A program made the position numbers and the translations under genes. Positions 34,099 to 43,220 of a stretch of DNA of 64,000 bases are shown here, piece by piece. The notes below the pieces were generated by a model. That model saw only the letters and a program-made list of their open reading frames with translations. It was not told where the DNA came from and did not search any database. The DNA is from Paenibacillus massiliensis 2301065 = DSM 16942 (GTDB lineage: Bacteria; Bacillota; Bacilli; Paenibacillales; Paenibacillaceae), in assembly GCF_000377505.1 (NCBI RefSeq), contig NZ_KB898198.1, forward strand, positions 88,009-152,008. Reading direction: 5' to 3'. Numbering within the stretch: position 1 is the stretch's first letter; each line of letters opens with the position of its first letter.

Positions 34099-35558
34099 TA
34101 TCTGCTCACCACCTGTGTATCTTCTGTAGTTCCTTGCTCAAGCGTCCCCTTACGGTTACGCAATACGCCGAAGGCATACGTCAGAACGAACGGCACGATC
34201 AATGCGATTCCCATACCCAGGAAGAAGGTGCCCCAATATTGCTTGAAAATGGACAGGAAACCTGGGATGCCACCAACTCCGATTGAAGCAGCCTGCACCT
34301 TGCCCATCATCAGAACGACACTGGAGATCGCCGCTCCAATCATGCCACAGATGAACGGGAAGCGATAGCGAAGGTTCACCCCGAAGATAGCTGGCTCGGT
34401 TACACCCAGGAAGGCTGACAGAGAGGATGTCGCAGCCAGACCCTTGGTCTTCTGCTGCTTGGCAACGAAGAACATCGCCAGTGCGGCTGCACCTTGGGCA
34501 ATATTAGACATAACGAGCATAGGCCACAGGAACGTCCCTCCTGTACTGCCAATGAGCTGTATATCCACCGCAAGGAACGTATGGTGCATGCCCGTTACAA
34601 CCAGTAGCGCATACAATCCACCGTAGATCAGACCTCCCAATGCTGCTACATGGTCAAAAATTGCCACGAAGCCTGCTGTCAGCATATTTCCAAGTGCAAA
34701 GGTAACGGGCCCAATTACGATAAAGGCCAGGAAGCCGGTGATGAGCAAAGCTACAGGAGCCACAACCAGCAGCTTCACACTGTCAGGAATTCGCTTGTTC
34801 AGGAATAATTCTATTTTGGCCAGGACATAGGCGGAGATCAGCACGGGCAGCACTTGCCCCTGATAGCCAATCTTCTCGATCTGGAGACCGAACAGATTCC
34901 ACATTGGTACAGTACCGTCAATCTTAGCCTGCGGGTAGCCGTACGCACTAAGCAAGTCTGGATGAACAAGAATTAATCCAAGTACGATGCCAAGCAGCGG
35001 ACTCCCGCCAAACCGCTTGACCGCCGACCAACCAATGAGAGCTGGCAGGAATGTAAAGGCCGTATTGGCTATAGTATTGATAATGGCTGCAAAATCGGCC
35101 CATTGCGTATATACTTCCACAAGTGCCTGGCCCTCAAAGAAGATATCCTTGCCTGTAAGAATATTGTTGATCCCCAGCAGAAGACCTGCTGTCACGATTG
35201 CAGGCAGGATCGGGATGAAGATATCTGCCAGTGTCTTGATTGCACGTTGAAGCGGATTCAGCTTACCCGACGCTGCTGCCTTAACCTCCTCCTTGGTCGC
35301 ACGCTTGGAGTCCGTAATACTCATGAATTCCTCGAACACCGAGTCCACCAATCCAGGACCAATAATGACCTGAAACTGTCCTTGTGTGGAGAAGTGTCCC
35401 TTTACCAATTCGTTAGCATCCAGCGCTGCTGTATCCACCTTGCTGTCATCCACAAGAGAAAGTCGCAACCGGGTCACACAGTGTGTAGCTGCCTCAATAT
35501 TGCCGCTGCCGCCAATGGCTTTGACAATATCCTCAACTGCTTTGCGATTTACCGCCAT
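34098..35558 (-). CDS. treP: PTS trehalose transporter EIIBC
   Basis: 486 residues from the ATG at 35558, nine bases after GGAGGTG; a longer in-frame ATG lacks a site. The EIIB domain (about 1-80) has IVKAIGGSGNIEAATHCVTR with the phosphorylated cysteine. A linker leads to an EIIC domain of about ten membrane helices (LADIFIPILPAIVTAGLLLG, then GHFSTQ earlier in EIIB, and LSAFLGVTEPAIFGV). There is no EIIA domain, so it would depend on a glucose-type EIIA encoded elsewhere. It imports trehalose as trehalose-6-phosphate. First gene of the tre operon. Confidence 0.96.
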   Translation of the reverse strand: MAVNRKAVEDIVKAIGGSGNIEAATHCVTRLRLSLVDDSKVDTAALDANELVKGHFSTQGQFQVIIGPGLVDSVFEEFMSITDSKRATKEEVKAAASGKLNPLQRAIKTLADIFIPILPAIVTAGLLLGINNILTGKDIFFEGQALVEVYTQWADFAAIINTIANTAFTFLPALIGWSAVKRFGGSPLLGIVLGLILVHPDLLSAYGYPQAKIDGTVPMWNLFGLQIEKIGYQGQVLPVLISAYVLAKIELFLNKRIPDSVKLLVVAPVALLITGFLAFIVIGPVTFALGNMLTAGFVAIFDHVAALGGLIYGGLYALLVVTGMHHTFLAVDIQLIGSTGGTFLWPMLVMSNIAQGAAALAMFFVAKQQKTKGLAATSSLSAFLGVTEPAIFGVNLRYRFPFICGMIGAAISSVVLMMGKVQAASIGVGGIPGFLSIFKQYWGTFFLGMGIALIVPFVLTYAFGVLRNRKGTLEQGTTEDTQVVSR

Positions 35559-35630
35559 ACTTCCGCACCTCCGTATCGTCATATACATGATTTCTGTGCT
35601 GGGTGCACATCATCGTTTCCACATAGACAA

Positions 35631-35644
35631 CTTGTATATACAAG
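35631..35644. promoter_or_regulatory. TreR operator 1
   Basis: Perfect palindrome CTTGTATATACAAG, located just downstream of the predicted treP transcription start; centre is 38 bases from operator 2. Confidence 0.85.
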
Positions 35645-35648
35645 CGTT

Positions 35649-35662
35649 TGATAACGCCTTCA
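35649..35662 (-). promoter_or_regulatory. CcpA cre site of the tre operon
   Basis: Minus-strand TGAAGGCGTTATCA fits the cre consensus TGWAARCGYTWNCW at 13 of 14 positions and overlaps the expected transcription start, a position suited to repression by glucose. Confidence 0.65.
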
Positions 35663-35690
35663 TTCTAACTTGTATATACAGGTGTGTCAA
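35662..35690 (-). promoter_or_regulatory. treP promoter with operator 2 between -35 and -10
   Basis: Minus-strand TTGACA (35690-35685), 17-base spacer, TAGAAT (35667-35662). The second TreR operator CTTGTATATACAGG (35669-35682, minus strand CCTGTATATACAAG) fills the spacer, so TreR binding would block RNA polymerase directly. Confidence 0.85.
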
Positions 35691-35888
35691 TATGTAAATA
35701 TCCGTGAAACCGTCTCATGATACATTACCGCCATTTCCCCTTTCTTAATCGGAAGACAGCAAACAATTTGGTGGAGGGTGCGTTTTCATTCACTTCTGGG
35801 CATCTTCCAGCCTCCCGTCCACAAACAGGGTACAAACAAACTTTCATAAAAATATGCCAGCCAGTAATTACTGACTAGCCTGGTCTTA

Positions 35889-35962
35889 CAAAAAAACCCC
35901 CCGGTTATTCACCGGCGGATCTGATCATAAGAAAGGCCCTGACGCCTCAGCGCCAGGACCTA
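35889..35962 (-). terminator. Two tandem terminators after the YjcZ genes
   Basis: First hairpin in minus-strand order: AGGTCCTGGCGC / GCGTCAGGGCCT followed by TTCTT (35931-35962). Second: CCGGT / ACCGG followed by GGGGGGTTTTTTT (35889-35916). Confidence 0.8.
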
Positions 35963-35985
35963 AGAGTGCTACTCCCCACTATTGC

Positions 35986-36111
35986 TTACAGGAAAAATGT
36001 ACGAGAGATAATTACCAACAGAATAAAGAGAACCAAGATCACGCCTGTGGAAGTCCAAAGACCACCAGGGTAGCCACATCCACCGTTGTATGCGGAATTC
36101 ACTTCGCTCAT
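35986..36111 (-). CDS. YjcZ-family small membrane protein
   Basis: 41 codons from the ATG at 36111 with GGAGG about nine bases upstream. The product MSEVNSAYNGGCGYPGGLWT... has a Gly/Tyr-rich start and a single C-terminal membrane helix TGVILVLFILLVIISRTFFL. This is the YjcZ/SscA-like family of tiny proteins common in Bacillus and Paenibacillus and mostly made in sporulating cells. It pairs with a similar gene 50 bases upstream. Confidence 0.85.
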   Translation of the reverse strand: MSEVNSAYNGGCGYPGGLWTSTGVILVLFILLVIISRTFFL

Positions 36112-36161
36112 GTGTACATCCTCCCTTCTAGACATATTGGAGGTACCAGAAATGTTGGACA

Positions 36162-36266
36162 TTAAACTACGAAAGCCTTGGAGATAATGACCAGCAGAAT
36201 AAACAATACCAAGATAGCACCTGTTGAGGTGAACGCTCCATAACCTGGGCCTACGCCTGACATCAT
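36162..36266 (-). CDS. YjcZ-family small membrane protein, second copy
   Basis: 34 codons from the ATG at 36266 after GGGAGGAAACA. The product MMSGVGPGYGAFTS... shares TSTGAILVLFILLVIISKAF with its neighbour's membrane helix, so the two are tandem duplicates that diverged in the hydrophilic head. Likely spore-forming-stage membrane miniproteins. Confidence 0.82.
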   Translation of the reverse strand: MMSGVGPGYGAFTSTGAILVLFILLVIISKAFVV

Positions 36267-36348
36267 TGTTTCCTCCCTTCCATAGTCTACACAAGCATCT
36301 TATGCGCTAATGTATTGGAGGGACTGGGTCATTTGACCCGTCTCGCGC

Positions 36349-37014
36349 CTATTTTCTGCCGTCTTCTCCGTAGTCGTTATCCAATATGCCGTGAAAAAAG
36401 AGATCCTGTGTACGTTGCGCCAGCTGTGATGGACCCTCCCGACCGGGCAGCAGCTTGATCAGTGTCAAGCGCTCAATAATCCCGAGTAGACATTCCGCCG
36501 TAAATTCCGTATCCAGATCATGCCGGTAATACCCGAAGCGCTGCTCCTCAATCAGATTTCGTTCCATAAGTCTGGCCACCTCGGCCTTGATACGAACAGA
36601 CTCTGTAGATTGATAAAATCCAATGCGCGTCAAGGCAGGATTTTCCGCCAAATAGCGGTATATCTGCTCTAACGAGACCACTACAGCCTGCTGCAGATCG
36701 GCTCTGTTCTTCCCTGGCTGTATGTGGCTATCGCGCACCACCTGATTCATTCCCTTCCGGAAATCGTCCACCAGCTCTGCAAAAGCTGCTTCCTTGCTCT
36801 CAAAATATAGATAAAATGCGGGCTGCGTCAGCCCTGCCCGGGCCACGATGGAGCTGATCTTCGTCTGGTAAAATCCATTCAAGGCAAATTCCTCTGCAGC
36901 TGCGTTCAGCAGTCGTAATCTGCTCTCTTTGCCGTTTACACCTTGCTTTCTCAAGCCAGCACCCCCTCTGCCCGAATCCTTATTGTCGTCTAGGCTTGTA
37001 CTTAGATTATACAT
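36349..37014 (-). CDS. TetR-family transcriptional regulator
   Basis: 221 residues. After a basic 30-residue lead, the TetR DNA-binding domain reads RLRLLNAAAEEFALNGFYQT, KISSIVARAGLTQPAFYLYF and ESKEAAFAELVDDF. The C-terminal ligand domain is helical and unassigned. The ATG at 37014 lacks a strong ribosome-binding site; the start could be the codon for M in a shorter form, but none is better. Candidate operators (37122-37131, 37139-37152) lie about 110-140 bases upstream. No obvious target gene is divergent to it, so autoregulation is the simplest reading. Confidence 0.9.
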   Translation of the reverse strand: MYNLSTSLDDNKDSGRGGAGLRKQGVNGKESRLRLLNAAAEEFALNGFYQTKISSIVARAGLTQPAFYLYFESKEAAFAELVDDFRKGMNQVVRDSHIQPGKNRADLQQAVVVSLEQIYRYLAENPALTRIGFYQSTESVRIKAEVARLMERNLIEEQRFGYYRHDLDTEFTAECLLGIIERLTLIKLLPGREGPSQLAQRTQDLFFHGILDNDYGEDGRK

Positions 37015-37121
37015 AACACCAGCAGCTTATTTAATTCACAATAAGTCCTAATTCCAACAGATGAGATACTATCTACATAAGCTCCAATATCCATGAATTA
37101 ACACGATGAATCATGCAAATA

Positions 37122-37152
37122 AGTATATACTAAATTGATATACTCTAGTATA
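37122..37152. promoter_or_regulatory. Two palindromes upstream of the TetR gene
   Basis: AGTATATACT (37122-37131) and TATACT-CT-AGTATA (37139-37152). Spacing and symmetry suit a TetR dimer pair; assignment to this TetR is inference. Confidence 0.45.
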
Positions 37153-37180
37153 CTCATAAGTGTCATAACTTTTTTTTCTT

Positions 37181-37209
37181 CTCCGTGACATCGTGCACGG
37201 AGCTTTTTT
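37181..37209 (+). terminator. Orphan plus-strand terminator
   Basis: CTCCGTG (37181-37187) pairs with CACGGAG (37196-37202) and is followed by CTTTTTT. No plus-strand gene lies upstream. Confidence 0.7.
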
Positions 37210-37645
37210 ACGCAAATGAATCCAAGGCCAGTCAAGGATGCCTCCTTGCTGGCCTTTTATGATGTTTTCGTATGTACGCATGAATGTATCTTATGAGCCA
37301 ATGTATTCGTATGTATATGCGTTTCATTAGGCATTCTAATGAGACCCTACTTGCATTCTGTTCGACACACATCAAACTTATATTTACTCGCTGTGCCCTT
37401 GCTGTATCCTACTATGCACATATTGTGTACTTACTGTGGGCTTACTTATGTACCTACTATGCATTCCAGTACAATGTTCTATGTACTCCTACATATAATA
37501 TCCCCTGAGCACACTAACTAGTTATGGGCCAGACACCATGAGGTATTACAGCTGTCTGCCCAACACATTCCCAACTAAGCTTTATCCGTATTACGCCTGC
37601 ATCCTTTAACAACATCAGCCTATCGACCACGTAACAATAGACAAT
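37210..37645. other. Gene-free stretch
   Basis: Low-complexity, rich in TATG/GTAC-like steps between about 37265 and 37505 (imprecise repeats such as TACTATGCA). Short open frames here look non-coding. No RNA gene recognised. Confidence 0.5.
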
Positions 37646-37676
37646 GCCCCTGTAGCCTTCTCAGGTCTACAGGGGC
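37646..37676 (-). terminator. Terminator of the secreted beta-sandwich protein gene
   Basis: Perfect arms GCCCCTGTAG / CTACAGGGGC around an 11-base loop, about 65 bases past the gene end; T-content after it is moderate. Confidence 0.6.
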
Positions 37677-37739
37677 ATGATCTGCTAGGTACCGCCTTTG
37701 ATGCTACATGGTAGTTCCTAGGTCACGATCACAGGTCTC

Positions 37740-39188
37740 TTAGTTACGAATAGAATAAGCAAAATGATACAAGCTACTGATATTAGCGTTCACATTCACG
37801 CCGCCGCTCTCAAAGCGGATCGGTACAATATCGTAGTAGTGCCTGCTGAGGCTACCATTGTAGTACACGGAATATCCAGCCGCAGCAGGAATTCTCATAG
37901 TGGCCTGGAAGTTCCCCTGACTGTCTGTGTTCGCCGTCGTAGACACTACAGTATTATTGATTCGTACAGTGACTTTCACCGTAACCTGGGCATTGGCTAC
38001 CGGATTACCACTAGCGTCAAAGGCTTTCCCTGTAAAGGTAGTATTTCCTTTAACACGATACATATTGCCTGAGCCATAGTTAATAAAACCACTCTCTTCA
38101 CTGCTGACGCCAGTAATATTCACACGATACACATCAGCACTTTGGTAGCTAACGCTAAGTGTGTATGGCGTTGTGGAATCGAATTTTTGTGGTGCAGATA
38201 CCATAATGTAGTAATCACCTGCTGGCAGTGTCCCGGTAATGTTCGAGTTCTGATCAAAGACACCCAGATTGGCCAGGTTGCTTCCATAGAGATAGAGCTT
38301 GTAGTCCCCATATTGGGAGGTATTCCCGAACTTAATCATGATTGGGCTTCCCGTGCCGGTAATCGTTATTTTGCTCCAATCCTCATCCAAGAAGTTATCA
38401 ATCGTCTGACTGCTGGTAAACGGCGCGGATCCACGATCCTTGGCGAACCATGGATTGTCATCCGGCTCACTGCTGTCATAGCTATCAGAAGCTATTACCG
38501 ACAGGGTGAAAGGATTCGTCGTATCAAAGCCTACATTGGATTGCACAAGAATGACATAATATCCTGGTGTAGCTACATAGCTCAGCTGCTCATAAACCCC
38601 GGCGTCCTTCAAAGAATAAGCTACGAAGGACAGTTCACCTGTAGCAGGATCTTCTTTGTACAGGGCCAGACTATAGTCTACGGATGTAGAAGCCGGTGGG
38701 TCCATACGTACTGTAAGCTTGTTTGTCTTATCCACGTATGTATAATACCAGCGATTCTGCCCTTCTTCCGTAACTAATCCTTGCAGCTGATAGCCTGGTG
38801 GAATCTGAATGGCGCCACCGATCGTCGTATTATCCGGCGTCTCGTATGTAGCCGCTGTGACGGAGGTCTCTGCTCTTAATTGTGTAGCTACAGCTTGCTC
38901 ATCCAATCCCTCTGCTACCAAAGAGTTAACATCTACAGTTTCACTCGTCAACTCGTTGTTTTGGGAATAAGAGAATAATGAATTAGCCTGCACATCTTGG
39001 GGCAGAGCTTCATATGCCGATTGTTGGTCATATTCCTTGGCAGAGAGCGCCTGTGAATCGATGTTAAGCTCAACTTGCTGTAGCTCCTCCTCGTCTCCTG
39101 CAACGGATGCTGCATAGCCTGGAGTAACATTTACACTAACGGTCAGTACTAATAGAGCACTGAGAAAGACTGCCAGTTTTTTCAACAT
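37740..39188 (-). CDS. Secreted protein with two PPC-like beta-sandwich domains and an Ig-like domain
   Basis: 482 residues from the ATG at 39188, after AAAAGGAGAG; in-frame ATGs further upstream lack a site. The signal peptide MLKKLAVFLSALLVLTVSV ends near GYAAS. An acidic region (about 30-110) is followed by two domains of PPC type (pre-peptidase C-terminal). They are marked by QNRWYYTYVDKTNKLTVRMD...ATPGYYVILVQSN and by DEDWSKITITGTGSPIMIKF...LPAGDYYIMVSAPQ. The last about 130 residues look like a bacterial Ig/carboxypeptidase-regulatory domain (AFDASGNPVANAQVTVKV). No catalytic domain is present. It is exported and may bind matrix or wall material. Confidence 0.8.
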   Translation of the reverse strand: MLKKLAVFLSALLVLTVSVNVTPGYAASVAGDEEELQQVELNIDSQALSAKEYDQQSAYEALPQDVQANSLFSYSQNNELTSETVDVNSLVAEGLDEQAVATQLRAETSVTAATYETPDNTTIGGAIQIPPGYQLQGLVTEEGQNRWYYTYVDKTNKLTVRMDPPASTSVDYSLALYKEDPATGELSFVAYSLKDAGVYEQLSYVATPGYYVILVQSNVGFDTTNPFTLSVIASDSYDSSEPDDNPWFAKDRGSAPFTSSQTIDNFLDEDWSKITITGTGSPIMIKFGNTSQYGDYKLYLYGSNLANLGVFDQNSNITGTLPAGDYYIMVSAPQKFDSTTPYTLSVSYQSADVYRVNITGVSSEESGFINYGSGNMYRVKGNTTFTGKAFDASGNPVANAQVTVKVTVRINNTVVSTTANTDSQGNFQATMRIPAAAGYSVYYNGSLSRHYYDIVPIRFESGGVNVNANISSLYHFAYSIRN

Positions 39189-39362
39189 TTCAAACTCTCC
39201 TTTTCCTGAATTTACTAGTTTAATATAAAACCATCCTCTCGCTTTGTCAATTATTGTATCTAATAATAAATGGTGGATGGTAAACATTATTTTTCTTAGC
39301 CCACACAAAGAAGGCTGTACACAGGATACCTGCATACAGCCTCGTCTACCCCCTCTGTATTC

Positions 39363-39722
39363 TCACTTCTGTTCTTCGGCAATCTCGGCACGAGCCGCCC
39401 TGCCCAAGCTTTTATATACCAATTCGTAGGAATGATCAATCATCGCTTTCAGTTCATCATCAGAGATGGAGACCCCGTCCACCCGTACTGTATTCCAGTG
39501 CTTCTTGTTCAGATGATAGCCTGGCTGAATCGCTTCGTTCTGCTCTCGCAAATTCTCGGCAATGACCGGATCGCACTTGAGTGAAATATGGAGCACATCG
39601 TTGTCCATCGTTAACAATGCGAACATTTTCCCTCCTACCTTCATCACTAACGGACTCGGGCCAAACGGATAATCGCGAACTGCCCCCAGCTTGTCCTCAC
39701 AATAATCTATCCATATTTCCAT
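39363..39722 (-). CDS. MmcQ/YjbR-family protein
   Basis: 119 residues from the ATG at 39722, after GGGAGGAGCCAAAAGG. The family pattern is present: YPFGPSPLVMKVGGKMFALL, a middle SLKCDPVIAENLRE, and GYHLNKKHWNTVRVDGVSISDDELKAMIDHSYELV. YjbR proteins have a CyaY-like fold and are called DNA-binding in databases; their real role is unclear. Cytoplasmic, monocistronic. The stop is close to the divergent signal-peptide gene's upstream region. Confidence 0.9.
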   Translation of the reverse strand: MEIWIDYCEDKLGAVRDYPFGPSPLVMKVGGKMFALLTMDNDVLHISLKCDPVIAENLREQNEAIQPGYHLNKKHWNTVRVDGVSISDDELKAMIDHSYELVYKSLGRAARAEIAEEQK

Positions 39723-40032
39723 CCTTTTGGCTCCTCCCATCAAGGTTATTTCCCTATCATAGCACGGTCTCAAATCTCATAGACACTAGCTAGATCTCCA
39801 TTCGACGCTTAAGCACACTGCTGTTGTCAATTAGCACAGGCGCAGACGTTATTTGAGATCCAATGCAATCTTCTACAAAAAAAGACACACCCCTTTGCAA
39901 GTAAGAGATGTGCCACATTTCCAGAATTTGATTTTCCTTAATCATTTAATAGTTCAAATACTTAATTACTCAATTGCTTAATTGCTTAATCGCTGAAATA
40001 CTGCATTCTCTACCTCTATTAGTCGCTCAGCT
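39723..40032. other. Gene-free stretch with a CTTAATTGC-type repeat
   Basis: About 39950-40000 contains loose 9-base units (ACTTAATTA, CTCAATTGC, TTAATTGCT, TAATCGCTG) just before the acyltransferase stop. An A-run followed by GACACACCCC at about 39876 has no clear partner arm. Confidence 0.5.
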
Positions 40033-42042
40033 TCATCGTATATTCTTCTTCAGGAGTGCAGCGAACGCTTGGGCTCCTGTCTTCGTCAGATGCACACCGT
40101 CTTTGATGAAATAATCATCATGCCCCGCACTTGCACTGTACCAGTCGATCAGCGTTACATTATCATATTTTGTAGCTGCCTTGTTAAGCGCTCGGTTAAC
40201 ATTACGCTCCCAAGGTCGGGGTACCCGCACCGTTACAAGATATACCTTCTCTGTCGCTTTCAAGCTATCCAGCACTTCATAGAGGTCCTTCGAATTAAAG
40301 GAACCATTGGTGCCAAGCTCCAGAACGACATGCTTACCAAGCTGCTGATTGTCCTGAAGTGCCTTGATGATACCTGCCGCTTGCCACATCTGCCTGCCAA
40401 TATGGCCGTCGACGTATACCCGCTCCAGACTATCTTCCAGGTAAGGCTCAGCATCCAGAATGACGGAATCACCGATGATTGTATACAGGTAATCCTTCGG
40501 TACTGCGTTCTCCGCCGCTATAGCAGGTATTGAATCCGCTCCCCCGTCTGTCGCTGGCGTGGGGGCAGAGGAAGCAGATGGATTTCCGTCCACAGGAGCT
40601 GGTTCTCCAGATGCGTCTGATTGAGCTTGAGCATGAGATTGCGATGAGGACAATGATGATGCCCCTGCTCCCTTGCTACCAGCATCTCCTGCCCTTGGCT
40701 GGTGCGGTGCTTGCAGACTCTTGTCTGATTTGTTGCCTCCATCTGTACCATCTGCTGGCGATTGCACCGCGGCTGTATCCCCTACCGAAGCCCCGCCCTG
40801 CCCCTGCTGATGATTGGAATGGGCAGAAGTCGGGGATAGCATCTCCGTCACACTCAACGACAGAATCCCCATCGTGAGCAGCAGCGCAGCGCGCCGCCAC
40901 CATACATGTCGAACCCCTCGACGATACCGCCCCGGATTCCAGAAGCGGGACCAGGACAGGCCAAAGCCATTATAGCGGATCGGATTCTCAATGAACTTCA
41001 GTGACAATGAGGATAAGAGCAACGTAGCGGTGAACTGCATGAGCATCCGGAGCGGATGTGCACCGCCAGTCTCAACGAGTGGACTAGTCAGTACAATCAC
41101 GGGATAGTGCCACAAATACATCCCATAAGAGCGTTGTCCCATCCAACGCAGCGGCAAGGAGCCGACTAGTCTGGCCAGAATGGAGGATGGATGTGCTAAC
41201 ACGGCTATAAGTACAGCTGCTGCTAGCGCTTGCACGGCCATACCACCGCGATACAGAGCTTCATCATATTCTCCGCTGCTGAGCATCATCCAGACCAGCA
41301 AAGCCAAGGCCACCACACCTGTAAGGTCCAGTACCGTTCGTTCCCCTAGAGATAATGAGGAGGACAGCTTGCGACTCGGCCAGATGACTGCCAGTGCTGC
41401 TCCGATGAGCAAGGCAAATGCTCGGGTATCTGTCCCATAGTACACTCGGGAAGGGTCAACGTCCGGGTTATACAGGATGGCCATGGCTGTAATAGACACT
41501 ACCGCTGCTCCGAGAATAGCTGCGATGAGCAGCCCCTTTTTCCGGAGCATAGCGATCGCAAGCATCAGCAGAATAGGCCACAGCACATAAAATTGCTCTT
41601 CCACCGCTAGTGACCAAAAATGCCCAAAGGGCGATGGCGGACCAAAGCTCTCAAAATAAGACACCTGGTGAACAATATTGTACCAATTACTTATGTATAA
41701 TAACCCTGCGATCACATCACCGCGTAATGCGCTCAGACGGGTCGGGTCCGTAAATAACAGCCAGATCAGAACTACAAGCATCATCGTCATCATCGCAGGC
41801 AGCAGCCTTCTTGCACGACGCAACCAAAATTCCTTCAATGAAATATGTCCGTTATCCTGCCACTCCTTCAGCAGCAGATCTGTAATGAGATAGCCTGACA
41901 GCACGAAAAAAATACCGACACCTAGCAGGCCGCCTGGGATGCTATCGATCCCTAGATGGTAAGCGATAACCGCTAGCACAGACAGCGCACGCAGACCATC
42001 CAGCCCGTTCATGTGCTTTGTGGATTTTGTTAATGGCGACAT
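40033..42042 (-). CDS. OafA/YrhL-type acyltransferase with C-terminal SGNH domain
   Basis: 669 residues. About ten membrane helices form an acyltransferase-3 domain: GLDGLRALSVLAVIAYHLG, GIFFVLSGYLIT with the catalytic-type histidine ahead, and FGHFWSLAVEEQFYVLWPIL. A Ser/Ala/Gly-rich linker (about residues 405-490) leads to an extracytoplasmic SGNH-like hydrolase: YTIIGDSVILDAEPYL (block I), VVLELGTNGSF, and KDGVHLTKTGAQAF with the Asp/His pair. Such two-domain proteins O-acetylate peptidoglycan, teichoic acids or surface glycans. The substrate cannot be read from sequence. Single gene, ATG at 42042. Confidence 0.93.
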   Translation of the reverse strand: MSPLTKSTKHMNGLDGLRALSVLAVIAYHLGIDSIPGGLLGVGIFFVLSGYLITDLLLKEWQDNGHISLKEFWLRRARRLLPAMMTMMLVVLIWLLFTDPTRLSALRGDVIAGLLYISNWYNIVHQVSYFESFGPPSPFGHFWSLAVEEQFYVLWPILLMLAIAMLRKKGLLIAAILGAAVVSITAMAILYNPDVDPSRVYYGTDTRAFALLIGAALAVIWPSRKLSSSLSLGERTVLDLTGVVALALLVWMMLSSGEYDEALYRGGMAVQALAAAVLIAVLAHPSSILARLVGSLPLRWMGQRSYGMYLWHYPVIVLTSPLVETGGAHPLRMLMQFTATLLLSSLSLKFIENPIRYNGFGLSWSRFWNPGRYRRGVRHVWWRRAALLLTMGILSLSVTEMLSPTSAHSNHQQGQGGASVGDTAAVQSPADGTDGGNKSDKSLQAPHQPRAGDAGSKGAGASSLSSSQSHAQAQSDASGEPAPVDGNPSASSAPTPATDGGADSIPAIAAENAVPKDYLYTIIGDSVILDAEPYLEDSLERVYVDGHIGRQMWQAAGIIKALQDNQQLGKHVVLELGTNGSFNSKDLYEVLDSLKATEKVYLVTVRVPRPWERNVNRALNKAATKYDNVTLIDWYSASAGHDDYFIKDGVHLTKTGAQAFAALLKKNIR

Positions 42043-42466
42043 GCCTGTGCCCCCTCAGCCATAGAGGTTGCCCTTGCTTCTAACGGGAGGGCCTTGAAAG
42101 CGCAATTAAATCTGGTTGATTTTGACATGATGTACGTACCTTTCGTTGTTCGTTTTCCAGCGCGTGGTGCCTGGAAATTTTCTCATGATCAGATGATTTC
42201 TTCAAGATGTAGATTTATGGTTAATTGTATTAATTTGTATGAGGTCGCAAGTGAGACAACACGATAAACTCCATCATTAGATTGTACTACATATGCATAC
42301 CAACTCTCCACTCCATGAATTATACGCCTGCTGCCCCAGCAAAAAATGACAGTAGTGGTTACAAAGGGTTGAATACATGTAACCTTTACTCCCCAAACCA
42401 GCCATTTCAGATTCCCAAGCTAACCGCTAAACATTTCAAAAATAAAGAAAATACACAAGCCGCTAG
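42043..42466. other. Gene-free stretch upstream of the acyltransferase
   Basis: No convincing promoter pair or RNA. A 62-codon frame at 42282 lacks a ribosome-binding site and has no recognisable product. Confidence 0.5.
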
Positions 42467-42475
42467 CTAGCAACA

Positions 42476-42772
42476 GTGGCGCTTGCATTAAGTCTGGGCG
42501 CCGGGGTCAACCCCAGCTTTGTATTAAGAAGGACTTCTCCCACCACTACAGATCTGGTTACTGGACTTCTCCCTATTCTGAATGTCAATGTAACTTTGCT
42601 CAACTTGAGAGCAGTTCTTGGCAGTGCCACAGTGACACTTACGGGAGATTTCCAGCTGACTGCAGGCGATGTCATTGGCGTCTTCTATGTATCAAGCGGT
42701 CTTACATTGAGCCTTAATCTTGGAGGAACAGCAGCCTCTATGACAAATTGGTCTGTTCATGAGCTTACCTAG
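42476..42772 (+). pseudogene. Possible remnant of an exosporium/spore-surface protein C-terminal domain
   Basis: A 98-codon frame beginning at a GTG without a ribosome-binding site; the frame is closed by a stop ten bases upstream. The product (TVTLTGDFQLTAGDVIGVFY, then LNLGGTAASMTNWSVHELT) is a run of short beta-strands ending W(S/A)(V/I)HEL. That resembles the C-terminal trimeric domain of BclA-like collagen-like spore glycoproteins, but no collagen repeat remains. A strong plus-strand terminator follows at 42953. It may be a truncated gene, or a functional short gene with an unusual start. Confidence 0.4.
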
Positions 42773-42917
42773 AGAACATGCAAGGAGCATGCTGAGAAAT
42801 GGCTACATGATTGCATACCCCAGCTTAATCTCCTGTATGCACAACGTAGCATCCCGTACTACAACTGATTTTTGAAGTAGATAACGATATAAAATTAGTG
42901 AAATTTCCACATCAACC

Positions 42918-42950
42918 AAGGTACAACTAAGGTACAATCAAGGTACAACG
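42918..42950. repeat. Three AAGGTACAAC-type units
   Basis: AAGGTACAACT, AAGGTACAATC, AAGGTACAACG in tandem just before the terminator. Confidence 0.8.
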
Positions 42951-42952
42951 AC

Positions 42953-43013
42953 TCCCTTTTGGATTAGACCCTAAGGAACCTTTCCCTTATTGTCTAACTC
43001 AAAAGGGATTTTT
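42953..43013 (+). terminator. Long-stem terminator
   Basis: TCCCTTTTGGATTAGAC (42953-42969) pairs with GTCTAACTCAAAAGGGA (42992-43008) with two mismatches, followed by TTTTTG. Confidence 0.75.
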
Positions 43014-43220
43014 GTATAAAATTACCTATACTATGAAAAACAATAAGAGCCCGGCACGATACCGAGCTCAAGCTCCTTATCTCATCTAACTAATTCATAT
43101 GAACCATGTTTGGTTCTCAGCTACCTAGAGCAGTTCAAAATCCCTAGCCTGTGCCGGTGCCGTGTCTCTTAATAAGTGAACAGGCTTGATTGAACTCGCT
43201 TAGCCCCACACTCCCCATGT

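Noticed and set aside
38142..38777. 211-codon plus-strand frame
   Set aside because: Antisense to the secreted beta-sandwich protein.
42095..42110. TGAAAGCGCAATTA as a cre site before the acyltransferase
   Set aside because: Only 12 of 14 matches, and there is no metabolic reason for catabolite control.
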